From assembly GCA_037447655.1 (NCBI GenBank), contig JBBHKE010000991.1:64001-124000 (forward strand): DNA of 60,000 nt. Direction: 5' to 3'. Positions 32,961 to 43,728 of the stretch are shown here, piece after piece. A model generated the notes under the pieces. The model searched no databases. It had not been told where the DNA came from and saw only the letters and a program-made list of their open reading frames with translations. The position numbers were made by a program, and so were the translations under genes. The stretch's first letter is position 1; every line of letters begins with the position of its first letter. The DNA is from Zygnema cylindricum. Lineage: Eukaryota > Streptophyta > Zygnematophyceae > Zygnematales > Zygnemataceae.

Positions 32961-33977
32961 TAGACTACAGAGTACAGGAAGCCTCTAGATAGTTATTAAC
33001 TAACCCACTTTCAATGACAACCACTGATACCCAAGCAGAAAAACAGACAATTTGACTACACCCCTGTGCAGCATGGACTCCCGTGAGTTTGTAGGAAAAA
33101 GAATCTATGAAAATGCCCAACTAGGAGATAAGTTATAAGCTGGCGAAAATGCCAATTTTATATAACCTCTCAAAAAGAGAGAAGACCATCTACCAGATTT
33201 TTCTAAGTCCTAGCTCCCTCTCAAAACCCCTATCTACTAACTGTACGAACCAATCAGATTAGTGTAGCGTACATAAAAGTACTACTGCCGATGTACTTCT
33301 TGTACGACCTGTGTACGACAAGGCCATTAGGCGGATACATGTCCATTTTCCACTCGTCCGTACGTTCCTCGGAATTTTTGCGACCGAATGTCATCTCTCC
33401 ACGTGGCGCCAGGTCATGCCATGTCACTAAATGCCAAAGTGACCATTCCGGAATTTCAGCGATGATGTGCGCCGTTAGATTTGACGCGAAATGTAATCTC
33501 ATCCGTAATAAATACTTGCGCGATATTTGTTTCGCTGTTGAAACAAGATGCGCGATATTTATTTCAAATTAGTACCGTACTTCGTACTTTGTAAAAACTG
33601 TATCTATGCATGTCGTATAGATTTTCAGTTAAATGATTCTGTATAATACAATGGTTTAAATACTAATGAAACCCTATATCTCCTAAACAGACTTCTTCGA
33701 CAGATTGGTTAGAGCTAACGCTACGCCGCGCTTTGCCGGTCGGGGGTTTGAGTCATGTTGGATTCAACCTTTTGTTGAGAATGACTTAAGTCACTCTTTA
33801 GTCCTTCCTATGGAGGTGAGGCAGCCATGGCTCCATTGCTCTCTCTCTCCTTCAGTGACTACAACAAGTATGGGGGCAAGAGAGAAGAGATGGAGGCAGG
33901 CTGCCTACATTTTTTTTATATGTTTCCGCTATTTAGTTTAGACCTAGAAAATACAACAAAAACTACTTATTACAACA
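32941..33977 (-). repeat. 5' LTR of B2, 1037 bp
   Basis: Minus strand: starts TGTTGTAATAAGTAG at 33977 and ends GTTTCA at 32941. It is similar to the 3' LTR near the gag end, but with clear differences throughout, and replaced in the central U3 part, where the tRNA-like module is type 1 (33695-33760). Confidence 0.85.
33695..33760 (+). other. tRNA-like module in 5' LTR of B2, type 1
   Basis: GATTGGTTAGAGC (A-box-like, 33703-33715) and GGTTTGAGTC (B-box-like, 33745-33754) are at tRNA spacing, plus strand, antisense to B2, about 217-280 bases from the LTR start. It is the best tRNA match of the six modules. Confidence 0.5.
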
Positions 33978-34080
33978 AATATCGCCTATACTAAACAAAC
34001 CGATTCGTCTATCACACACAAACGATACGATGCAAATTGGTGAACTGGAGAATCGACTGGAATTGCACCAAAAACTAACA
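33978..34080 (-). repeat. LTR remnant of copia element I
   Basis: Minus strand TGTTAGTTTTTGGTGC begins at 34080, right after a purine-rich GGAGTGGGAG (34081-34090). B2 cuts it at 33977. The rest of this LTR is not recognisable on the far side of B2. Confidence 0.55.
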
Positions 34081-34090
34081 CTCCCACTCC

Positions 34091-34605
34091 ATTCTGCGGT
34101 TATTTTGTACTTACAGACTTCAGTTGACCGCGAACCTTCCTCGAAATATTATGTGGTCACTTTCGGTAAATTCCGATGACGTAATTATAATCGAACCGTA
34201 CATTTGTCAAAATCGTATATGTACGTTCCACAAAATGGTCCGTAGAAGGCTGTGTTAAAAAATAAACAGACGTCGCACCACTGGTGCACCACAGAATCAT
34301 ACAGGACCGTGTACCTTGTAATTGTACACCAGTCAGTTTCAAGTCAAATGTTTTGAGTGATCAAAGGCACCGCACTCCAACGTATACATGTTCGTGAATG
34401 TGTAAAGGTTCGGAACTCCAATCGCCAATAACATTCTTCTAAACCAGTTCGGTCCTGCCAAGGGGACAAGTTTGGGAATAGTTCTCCGAGAGTACATCAG
34501 TCGGATTTTTCAAGGGAATCACTCATCTTTCGTTTCTTGATCTACTTAGTGAAAGTGATATCTTTAGTTTCCTCCTCCTTGGAATTTCCTCTTACCTTTT
34601 CTTAC
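34091..34605. other. 3' untranslated part of element I
   Basis: No coding sequence. It lies between the RNase H end of element I and its LTR remnant, so it is most simply the element's 3' non-coding region. Its length (about 500 bases) is greater than in B or C. Confidence 0.4.
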
Positions 34606-36030
34606 CTACAAAATTAGTCGTGACCCTTTTCTTCTGCAAAGACTTAACTTATCTCTTCCTACAACTTTTGTAAGCATATCAGTTGCATTTTCTTTATCAA
34701 GAGTGTAGACAAACTCCACTGCTTCCGCTGCAATTTCGTTTCTAACAAAGTGATACCTCATAGAAATGTGTTTAGACTTACGATGGTTTATAGGATTCAT
34801 AATCAATGCTAAACAGCTCTAGCTGTCTATGTGTGAAAATCTTAGTCCTCTCAGATTGCAAAAATCCTATCTCATTTAGAAATGCTCTTAGCCACATAAC
34901 TTATTTAATAGTGGCAGCTACGGCCATGTATTTTGCCTCCATGGTGGATAGGGCCACAATTTTTTGGAGCTTGCTTGCCCAGCTCACGCTTCCATCTCCA
35001 GTCTTACATAAGTAACCAATTGTGGACTTCTTTGTGGTAAGGTCACCTCCCCAATTAGCATTGCTCAAAGCATGAATGTTGACATTTTCTTGTTCCCCTC
35101 CCTGTGTTAATGTATAATCATTTGTCTCATTGAGGTACTTTAGAACCCTTTGAACCGCAATCCAATGTTGCTTGCTTGGCGTGTGCAAAAATCGGCTCAA
35201 AATGCTGATGGCGGTGGAGATATCGGGACGGGTGCAATTCATTGCATAAATGAGCACTCCCACTGCTTCGCGGTAAGGGGCTGCAACTAGTTCCCCTTGC
35301 CCCTCTTGAGGCTCCTCAATCAACTTTTCTCCAAGTTCCATAGGTGTAATGACTCTCCTTGCAACTTCCAAGTTAAACATGGTGAGTAGATCTCCTATAT
35401 ATTTGCTTTGAGTTTGGTGGATTTTTCTGTTGACTCTATCTCTGATGACTTCTATGCCTATAACATATTTGAGTTCTCCTAGATCCTTCATCTCGAATTG
35501 ACTCCCTAACCTGTCTTTTACTTTGGCTATATCCTCTTTGGTTTTGCCTAGGAAATTAAATCATCTACATAGATAGCAATGATAATGTTCATTTCAGCTT
35601 TGTAATAAACCGAGTGATTTGACTCTATCTTTACAAACCCTTGACTCTATAGGTACTCATCAATCTTGATGTTCCAAAGTCGTGGAGATTGCTTAAGTCC
35701 GTAAAAGACATTGGACAGTTTACAAACTTTGTTCGGATTCATGGGGTCATCGAACCCTTCGGGCTGCTCCATGTACAGTTCCTCCTCCAGTTCAACATGC
35801 AGGAACGCCGTCCTCACATGCATCTGCTCATTTCCAAAACGAGGATGGCGGCCAAAGCAAGTAAGTTGCATATGGAATTATACCTTACAACTGGAGCGAA
35901 TGTTTCTTTGATATCAATGCCTTCCTTTTGAGTGTAACCCTTGGCTACTAGTCTTGCCTTGTAGCGATGGATGGTTCCATCTGCATTTCTTTTGATTCGA
36001 AAGGTCCATTTGTTGCAAATGGGTTCCCAT
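34606..36030 (-). pseudogene. Copia element I: RT and RNase H remnant
   Basis: A different copia lineage on the minus strand. RT start [22 protein letters not shown] near 35930; [17 protein letters not shown] and VFYGLKQSPRLWNIKIDEYL (35647-35871); YVDD at about 35564-35575; MKDLGELKYVIGIEVIRD to STMEAKYMAVAATIK (34901-35491), with MNCTRPDISTAISILSRFL and ALSNANWGGDLTTKKSTIGY (the RNase H Asp is Asn); then SKHISMRYHFVRNEI ... ATDMLTKVV (34606-34806). Frameshifts near 35510 and 35870. Gag, protease and integrase are absent, replaced at about 36035 by fragment J. Confidence 0.85.
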
Positions 36031-36036
36031 CTTCAA

Positions 36037-37362
36037 ATTTACATGGCCGAGGAGTTCTGGGTGAGTTGGTGGAAATCTATAGAGTTGGTACTATTCAGAA
36101 GCTCCAGTTGGTTGAACAAAAGTTAGGGAATTATACTTACAAAGTGGGAAAGATGTTAGACTATTGTAATGATCTCTCTTGTTTGTATATGGAGATGGAG
36201 TGTGTCGGGTTAAAAGTACAATGAAGATGAAAGTTAACACTCTCATCATGAAGTTACCGGACGTGTATAAAAATATAGTGTAGCAAGTACAAGAAATGAC
36301 TGACAATTCATGGAAGTGGAACACAGTGGTCCGGATGAAACTTGTGCAAGAAAACACAATTGAGATCAAGAGAGGGGGAAAGAACATCTAAGCTCTAGCT
36401 GCAGGAGGAAACCGATGGGAGAAGGATCCGAAGAAACCGTAAAAATGAGAGAGAGATCAGTTTGGAGGACCGAGGCCCCCAAAGGGTCTTTGTCACTTTT
36501 GCAAAAAGCCGAGTCACTTCATAGCGGATTGTGTCAAGCTGTCTGAGCTGAGGCTCTAAGAGAAGCGTGGAGGGGGTTCTTCCGGAGGGAAAAATAAGGT
36601 ACTTGTGGTCACAAAAGTGAAAGGAGAGACTAAGGATGAGTCCTCTAAGGAGGAGGATGGGGAGCTTCTTCTTGACGAGAGTCTAGAGGAGAAAGAGATC
36701 CCTCGGAAACAGAAGTGTGCTCTCCGAATAATTCGGGAAGCTCCACACAAAGGATGGATCATTGACTTAGGTGCATCCATGCATATGTGTCGTGATAAGC
36801 ACCTCTTTACTAAGCTAAGAAAAAACTATACTGTAGAGATAGAGTATGGGGATGGGAGGGTGGTTACCACAGATCTAGTGGGGTAGGTAGACCTGAAAGT
36901 CTTAGTGGAGGGTAAGACTTCTATACTTACCTTCTCACATGTACTCTACAATCCTCAGCTGAGTAAAAATCTTGTATCTACGTCTGTGTTAGATGACAAA
37001 GAGTTTGATACCTTCACTAGAAAGGGAGTCTTTACAGCTAAGTATGGGGATGAAATCTACTTCACGGCAGATAAGGGTAACCAAGGAATGTTTAGGCTTA
37101 ACCTGAGTGATAAAAAGAAGAATGCTTACTATGTTGGTGTTCCAAGGTTGATGATTTTACATAAGGGGTTAGGGCATGTGCATTTTGATAGGCTGAGGGA
37201 AATGAAGAAGTTTGGTGTAGTAGAAGGCATTCAGTTTGGGGAAAATGAAATGATGGGTGATTGTAGTGGTTGTGCTCAAGGTAAGGCTCAAAGACTCCCT
37301 TTTCCCAAGTTGCCACATATAGGGGTGAGAGAGTACTAGATTTGATCCACACAGATATCTTG
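36037..37362 (+). pseudogene. Copia fragment J: gag, protease, pre-integrase (B family)
   Basis: Plus-strand B-family fragment. Gag core LVEIYRVGTIQKLQLVEQKL and GKMLDYCNDLSCLYMEME (36060-36200), then a knuckle region CHFCKKPSHFIADC (36495-36535), acidic linker TKDESSKEEDGELLLDESLE, protease GWIIDLGASMHMC (DSG changed to DLG, 36755-36790), TAG at about 36885, GDEIYFTADKGNQGMFRLNL, and HKGLGHVHFDRLREMKKFG ... CSGCAQGK to 37290. It stops near 37360 and joins the last 30 bases of element H. No LTR of its own. Confidence 0.82.
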
Positions 37363-37394
37363 GGTGGTTGAGAGAGTCTAAAGGTTTAGGGGAG

Positions 37395-38206
37395 TGTTTT
37401 TTTGGAGACATTTAGTCCTCTCTGTATCTCGTGTGTGAGAAAGAGATTACGGACTAAGTTGTCTTTTTGTGCACGCTGATTTGTAGTAGAAATGTTTTAG
37501 TGTTGTATGTAAGTCCGTAGGGAGTACACGGGTTGAGTACACTCTAGGCACGCGTGTCGGTCCGTGGGGGAGTCAAGATTGTGTGTTTCGGATGATGAAA
37601 AGTACAGTTTCGTTTGGGGACCGAGTTAACACGTGGAGGTTCATCTTTGGTGATGAAAGAATACGCGGACAATTGACGGAGTCTGCCTTCAATTTTGGAA
37701 GAGGAATTTTGACTGCGACGTCATTTCAGCGGGCGAACTTTGACCGCGTACTATTTCATTTTAGCGGTTGTTAGTTTTAGGTTGTTGAATTATTTATGTA
37801 CGGTTGACGGCAAGGTTTTTTTTTTATAAAGTATAGTGTACCAGTCGACCAACGGTTTAGACCAGTTGCAGGTTCACTTGTATATATAGGACTTAGAATA
37901 TTTTGGAGTTAGAAATTCCTTGTATGCAAAAACTGCGAAGAAGTTATTTTGGGTGTCTTTGAATTACAAGATCATTGTGATCTTTGGGCAGAACCTTATA
38001 AAATTCTGCATGTGGTTTTTTTGTTGTTTATTTTAGGTTGTGGCAAATTTGCAGATCTAGGGTATGTCTGGTTTGCTTGGGGCTTTATTGTGAATTTGGT
38101 CTTTTGTGTGTTTTCTGTGAGAGTTTCCTCTTTGTGTATTTATTATTATGGCAACAGCCGGTGCTTCTTCTTCTTCTCCAGGGGCACCAGTTGCCTCAGA
38201 ACAACA
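37395..38206 (+). repeat. LTR H, 812 bp, C-related
   Basis: Starts TGTTTTTTTGGAGAC after AAAGGTTTAGGGGAG (a C-type polypurine tract) and ends CAGAACAACA, the same end as LTR C. It carries an orphan gag start MATAGASSSSPGAPVASEQQ (ATG at about 38150). Only about 30 internal bases remain on its left, so it is a 3' LTR of an otherwise deleted element. Confidence 0.7.
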
Positions 38207-38353
38207 AACACAAGAGTAGGGAAGTTTCGATCCCTGCGAATTGGTCTAAAATAACGACCCTGTCGGTATGAGGACTAAACTGTACAAGCTTCGAATTAAT
38301 AGGGAGGAACCCCAAAAGGTCGGTTGCTACTGGCGGTATACAAGGAATAGGCA

Positions 38354-39442
38354 TTAATGGTATAGTTTATGTGGACTTATAGATATGGTCAAATGTGTAA
38401 GAATCGATAAGAAAACCCGGCTCTGCGAAGAGCTCGGGTAAGGGAGAAATATCCAGCAGGATATCTTTGGCCGACGAGAGTGGAAAATTTCCTCCCCCAC
38501 GCAGTTCCCTAAAAATGCGGGAATAGCCGCAGGTGAATGGGCCATGGTGGGCAAAGGTCGGCCGGCTGAAATGAGAGGGATGCAGATTTTGCATTCCAGA
38601 ATGTATGTCGGTAAGTAAGAGAATGTTTGGTCGTGCATGTCCACACCACCACCGACTCGGAATATAACATCTTGGCCCATTAAACACTCATAATCGTTAC
38701 ATTTAGTGACCAATACCCTAACGGAAATTTCAACGGACTCATTCTCGATTTGTGACTGAAACAAAAACATGAGCGCGTTCTTTGTGATTCTGAGGACCGG
38801 CTCCGTGGTCCCAGCCGAGGTAAGAAGACGGTTAGCTGTAGCTTGAAGCTTGTCTGCTGTCATACAAAGCTTGAGCGCAAATCCGGATCCAAGGATCACG
38901 GATTTGGCCCTTGTGTCCATGAGAGGGAGAGACGAGTGAACCCCATTCACCGAGAATGATCCCCGCGAGTTTTCAAGGAAATTGATATGGGGGTCGAGAT
39001 TATAACGTTGTTCCGTAGTAACCGGCTAAACGGCTAAGGGACTGTGGTTCGACTCCATAGGTCTCAAAGCAGCTGTTGGTGCAACCTCATCAACGAGAGG
39101 AAGGGTTTTTGAAGCGTCTTCTCTCATTGCCGAAAGAATACTTAATCGCCCCTTCACCTGATGAGGATCATGAATGGTGCCATCCAGTATAGTTAGTGCT
39201 TCCGCCGCGATGGTGGAAGTTGTTTCCGAGAGAGGAGGAAGAGGCTCCTTTGCAAATGAAAGTGGGACTTGGGAATTTTGTTGTTTTCCCACTCGGTTAT
39301 GGTCTACGGAGCCATTCTCAAATGTAGCCACCCGTTGTTGGATAGTGGAATCCCGAAGGGTTCGCCCGGCTAACAACGGCATGTGTACAACGCTCTTAGC
39401 CATGGCACTAAATTGAGGTTTTATTTCCCCCGTGAAAGCCAC
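38354..39442 (-). pseudogene. F2 retropepsin-like domain and linker
   Basis: 39442-39026 encodes the linker (STIAAEALTILDGTIHDPHQ). 38950-38354 is an open stretch with NGVHSSLPLMDTRAK, VILGSGFALKLCMTADKLQA, TTEPVLRITKNALMFLF, and VLVTKCNDYECLMGQDVIF. D-T-R-A replaces the D-T-G-A active site; the C-terminal LMGQDVI matches the retropepsin LxGxD segment. It is more intact than F1, which has D replaced by Y instead. The two copies together imply an ancestral working protease. The frame then continues into a non-conserved tail. Confidence 0.65.
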
Positions 39443-40126
39443 AAATTGTTATTTCATCATGGATGCCATTTTGGCTTAAAGCTCGGCCTTCTCTCTCTCT
39501 CGGCGAGAGATCTTAGGAGGAGCTTCCTCCTTCTCCGTCTCCTTGTCGCGAAACGGGACGGAATTCCCCCGTACTTAATTTGATTTTGGTAAGTTAAATT
39601 AGGGTCTTTGATGTGGCACCGTTGGACATAATGTCCTTTTTGGTGGCAATGCGTGCAAGTGGCCGCCTTTTCAAGACACATGCAGTCATCATGCCCGTTT
39701 TTCCCACATTAGAAACGCATTAGGTTTCCGAGACTAGCAGGTGGAGTTCCCAGACATCGTCCCGGTTTTTCCACATCGGAAACACATTCGGTTGCCGGGA
39801 CTAGCTGGTGGAGTTCCCATGGTTGGCGTCTTCTAGGGCCTATTGGGAGGCCATGGGTTTTAAGGGAAAGGAGGAGATGGGTTAGCCGGTTCTCTATGAG
39901 GAGGTTTGGACCGCTCATGAGCATCCCACCACGATGTCTGCATCTCATAATCTACCGTGTTTTGAGCTGCTTGCTCAAAGGTGAATTTCAGTCCATACAT
40001 CTGACTGAGGTGGTTTTGTATAAACCTTTTTGATGGACTTGGAAACTATCCCACAAATTTTTGGACAGCCTTCCCATCGAACATGAGGTTTGGTAATGCC
40101 TCTCATAAAGTTTCCATTTGAGCTCG

Positions 40127-41109
40127 CAAGGTGTAAAAATATGGTATTTTTAGGTTTGATGATAGTAAAATAAAATAGGAAATAAGCAAAGGCAGCCTGC
40201 TTCTCACTCTACTCTCAGGTCCCTATACTTGTCACGGTCACTAATGACTGGAGAGAGAGTTAAGGAGACAGGAAGTTGTTTTATTAGACTTACCAATAGG
40301 GATGCTGGAACCAAGATTTGATCTTGGTACCTACTATCCGTCAGAGTAGCCAGTAGCCAATAGCTTTGTCCTATAGTCTAAAACTTGTGCTTAGATACAT
40401 TAGGTTTGATAACTACTTAAACAAATACACGTAGGATGTTTGATATAACGGATAGAGCATACTCAAATGCAGTGAGACAGTTGTATTTTAAGTGCCGCAC
40501 GATACAAATATTGTGAACATTTATTTCGACGGCATGTATTACAAGCCGATCTAAATCGGACGGCCATGGTGAACGTTGAGATCATGGAATGGACTCGTTG
40601 ACGGTTTGTGGTCATAAAAACACCAAATGACACGTGGTGGAATCACATTGGGTTGAGGAATTTCCGAGGTATATGAAAGCGAGTCGGGACATGACACTCG
40701 TCCACGTTATCGCCATGGCGTATAATGGTTGTACAGAAAGTACACCGCCACCTATACTTTTTTGTACGTTACATTGATTTCACTGGTGCCGTACTTCACC
40801 ATTTGAGGATTTAGAAAGGGGTTTAAGACTCAGGCAAATCTTAGATAGACACCTCTCTCCAAGAGATCTCCAGTACAAAAGGACATTTTTGACTATTCAT
40901 AAATTACTGCTCACGGGAGAAAATTCAAAGATTCTTTTACAAATCAACTCATGGGAGTTTTGTCATCACAGGGGTGAAGGTGGTCAGAGTTTTTGTCATC
41001 CAAGGTGGCAGTTATTCTTCCTGAAACACAAAGGGGTCAGGGTTATCCTAGAGGCTTCGTGTGAGCTGCCCATTCTGAGGACCTATGGAGGTCTCAAAAT
41101 TGGACAAGG
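40127..41109 (+). mobile_element. Solo LTR G, 973 bp, with 5-bp duplication
   Basis: LTR at 40132-41104, starting TGTAAAAATATGG. It is flanked by CAAGG on both sides (40127-40131 and 41105-41109), and F2 gag is continuous across it once one CAAGG is removed. B-family features: orphan gag start ATGGAGGTCTCAAAA at its end (last base pair CA changed to GA) and an antisense tRNA-like module at 40305-40380 with the perfect hairpin ACCAAGATTTGATCTTGGT (40310-40328). This is the clearest insertion in the window. Confidence 0.88.
40305..40380 (-). other. tRNA-like module in LTR G, type 2
   Basis: Minus strand TAGGACAAAGCTATTGG and, about 40 bases on, CCAAGATCAAATCTTGG. It lies 173-248 bases into the LTR, antisense to it. 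Confidence 0.4.
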
Positions 41110-41735
41110 TAGGGGTAATTTCACCGGGCATACGATTGAATTTCATCAACTCTTTGATCTGATCCGGATTTTGCATCCGGTACTTTTCTTGGAGGATGTG
41201 AAACATGACTGAGAGAGGGTCCCGTAAGCGAATTACTCCTCCTGCTCTAGTTGGGACCGCCACTCGGACTCCCACCGCATACTAACGGGGATTCTGGGGG
41301 ATAGCTTGATAAAAATTGTCCCCATTACCATCTAATACCGCCAGCCTTGCGGCCTGGTATGGAATGTCCACCTGGTCGGGGACTTTTGGTACCCACGCAA
41401 AGGGAGCAATGTACTCCGTCATCGCAAAAACGTCATCGTACTTGCGAGTATAGAAGGTGAGAGCTGAACCACGGATGAATCGACCGAGGAGGTAAGAGGT
41501 GACTCGGAGGTTGAACCTATCTTGATATTTGAATGTTAGATCCCTCATTTCCGTGTCATATAGCATCCGGAAATGGGATAAAGACATGGTGTCTTTTAAT
41601 CCGGAAAAAGCAGAATTGCATCTTTACCCATATATCCTCCTAAGGAGGAAGCCATGTCGTCAAAAAGAGGATGCACCAATGGTGCCAAAGCTAGACAGAA
41701 AGCCTCAATATAGTGCCACCCACGACAAGATCTAG

Positions 41736-43728
41736 GACGAAATTCTACTCTAGATAGTCACACGAAAACCTCAAGGCCACTCACTGCTAGATAGCATGCA
41801 AGGAAAGCAGGAAAAATGCAAATGCTCAATCATAAAGTTTCGTAATAGAACTAATCCACACCGATTCCCTACACGGGTGTCCACACTATAACGTGAAACT
41901 CATGCACCCGTAAGGCATCGAAATACTTACAAACACCTTTATTACTCTGGTGAGTACTAAAAGTGAACCAGACTGATTTGGAGCAAGTCAGATTTTGCAA
42001 AGTCCTCATGGATGGAATCCGCTCCGGTTCCGAATAATCTTGCCCAGAACCACAACTCTACACAAAAACAAGTAGTATCCTGCTAGGGTATGCTTATCAA
42101 CGCTATGCTACGCTATACCCAACTATAAAACAATGATAATTTTAGGTTATAATTCGTGCAACCCTAATATATTAGATATATATTTTGTTTTTCTATGTGT
42201 TTTGAATGATTTAATTTTGTAGAACGAAAGGAAAGAAAATATAAAATCCCACAAAATCCAAACCTCAACTAGATAGCAAAGGAAGTTGCAACAAGGAAAA
42301 GGAAGATACGAAATATAAGGAAAAAATTCAATAAAACACGAATTACGCTAGAATTAGGCCACAAGTTTCCCAAATCCTAATTCCACGTTGCAAACACCAA
42401 GAATCTGCGACAAAGAAATAGTATGATTCTGACCTAGGGTTAAGAATCACAAAAAATAAACCCTAAATCTGCATAACCCTAATTCTGCAGCCAAAACCCT
42501 ACATCTGCAGCTAAACCCAAATTTTGCAGATTAACCCTAATTCTGCCGCAAAATTTAGGTCATAATTTGCAGTCAAGAAATAAGGTGGCAGCAAGATAGA
42601 AGACAAGGATTGAAAGCAATAAACAAGAAAACAAAAACAAAAAAAAATGTATTTTTAATAATTTAATCTGAGAGAATTTAGCCTTTGGACAAGAATGTTA
42701 AGCCAAGAGGTAGCCACTAGGCTCTCTGGGTTTGTCACATTCTCTACAAGAGTTATCTCTGTATGGCAAAAAAGGAAGAAATATTCCTTACCAAAACATG
42801 GGAAAATCCAATTTAGGCCAAAAAATACACTTCTTCCAAGCCAACCAAAACACAAACAAACCACAAAAACACAACCAAATGATCAGCTGCCCGAAGAAGG
42901 CACACGAAGGTCCTGATGTGCTCCCCCACGGTCTCCACTCCAACATTTCCTCCAAATGACAAAGCTTGAAGGGAAACCTTCCAGACGTGGCCTTTAGCTG
43001 TGTGGATTACAAACATGGGCAACAATATAAGGGCATATATTCTTAACCTATCTAACCTCTATGGCTAGCTAGCAATAAGAAAGAGAAATCTTGAGAAATC
43101 GGTGAGAGAGAGCAAGAGAAAGCTCCTCTGCCAAGAGAAAATTCTTGTCCAAAAGCTAAATTCTCAAATTCTGGGAATTAGCCTAAGAAGGGACTAAGCT
43201 ACACCTAGCGCGTAACTAGCCTAAGTCTAGCCTACTTTACATGAATGAAACTACTTATGATGTTGGCCAATAGGCGGCCACCATCATCCGCCGTACGTCT
43301 AACAAAATCCACCATCCAAGGGTAAAAACCCTCCCTAACTACATGTGTGCGCAAACCTACATGGGTTCGTGACTTAAACCAATAAAGGTATATCAAAGAG
43401 TCGATAGTACTTGTGGAAATCGTGCTGCGTCGCCCAAACGATATTTCGCGTACATACTCTGAAATCGCATACCTACGTACAAAACAAAACATATAGCACG
43501 AAATTAGTATATGTTCGATGAAACATGCACGCGAATCGCGTACACGTCACAAATAGATGAATCGACGATATGGTAAAAATGAAAATGCGAAACTCAAGCG
43601 CGCGAATGGAAATCGTGCGTGCGTGCGGAAATCATGCATATATTCATGATATCGTGCACTCGCTTCAAATATCGCGCGTGCATGCTAAAAATTGTGCGTG
43701 CATGCACCGATACGATGCGGCATGACAA
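41736..43728 (-). repeat. 5' terminal region of F2 (putative LTR and leader)
   Basis: Non-coding counterpart of 20789-23600. It contains the inverted-end block (42671-43165), CCCTAA cluster (42430-42560) and CCGATTCCCTACACGGGTGTCC near 41869. It ends TGTCATGCCGCATCGT (minus strand) at 43728, next to copia remnant K. Confidence 0.6.

Larger units (their letters stand above)
27349..33977 (-). mobile_element. Ty1/copia element B2, near-complete, minus strand
   Basis: 6.6-kb element: 5' LTR 32941-33977, primer site, gag-pol 32960-28410, polypurine tract 28397-28413, 3' LTR 27349-28396. Gag-pol is one frame broken only by a TAA at 32286-32288 and a 203-bp MITE at 29895-30097; every catalytic motif is intact. 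Outer flanks (CTATA and AATAT) do not form a duplication, and the LTRs differ strongly from each other. The right flank is the LTR of another copia (I). It is the youngest coding copia here. Confidence 0.92.
39457..41735 (-). pseudogene. F2 gag with zinc knuckles, split by LTR G
   Basis: Minus strand: MSLSHFRMLYDTEMRDLTFK and SALTFYTRKYDDVFAMTEY (41587-41282), HILQEKYRMQNPDQIKELMK (41048-41275), then solo LTR G (40132-41104), then gag C-terminal half to knuckles CGKNGHDDCMC (about 39680) and CTHCHQKGHYVQRC (about 39610-39655). The first knuckle lies in a 66-67-bp tandem duplication (39694-39760 and 39761-39826). The upstream copy reads MCFRCGKTG and has lost its His. Several stops and shifts. 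Confidence 0.7.
38350..43728 (-). mobile_element. Non-autonomous gag-protease element F2, minus strand
   Basis: Inverted second copy of F1. Minus-strand order from 43728: TGTCATGCCGCATCG end, GC-rich repeats, inverted-end block (43165-42671), CCCTAA-type cluster (42560-42430), leader, gag (41735-39457), protease (38950-38354). Solo LTR G interrupts gag. The 3' terminal repeat is missing; the copy ends between 38207 and 38354, next to LTR H. It too shows no reverse transcriptase or integrase, but truncation leaves its 3' part unseen. Confidence 0.65.

Noticed and set aside
33695-33760. A functional tRNA gene
   Set aside because: A- and B-box-like strings and spacing are present, but no clear acceptor stem or clean cloverleaf could be traced by eye, and the sequence is part of an LTR.
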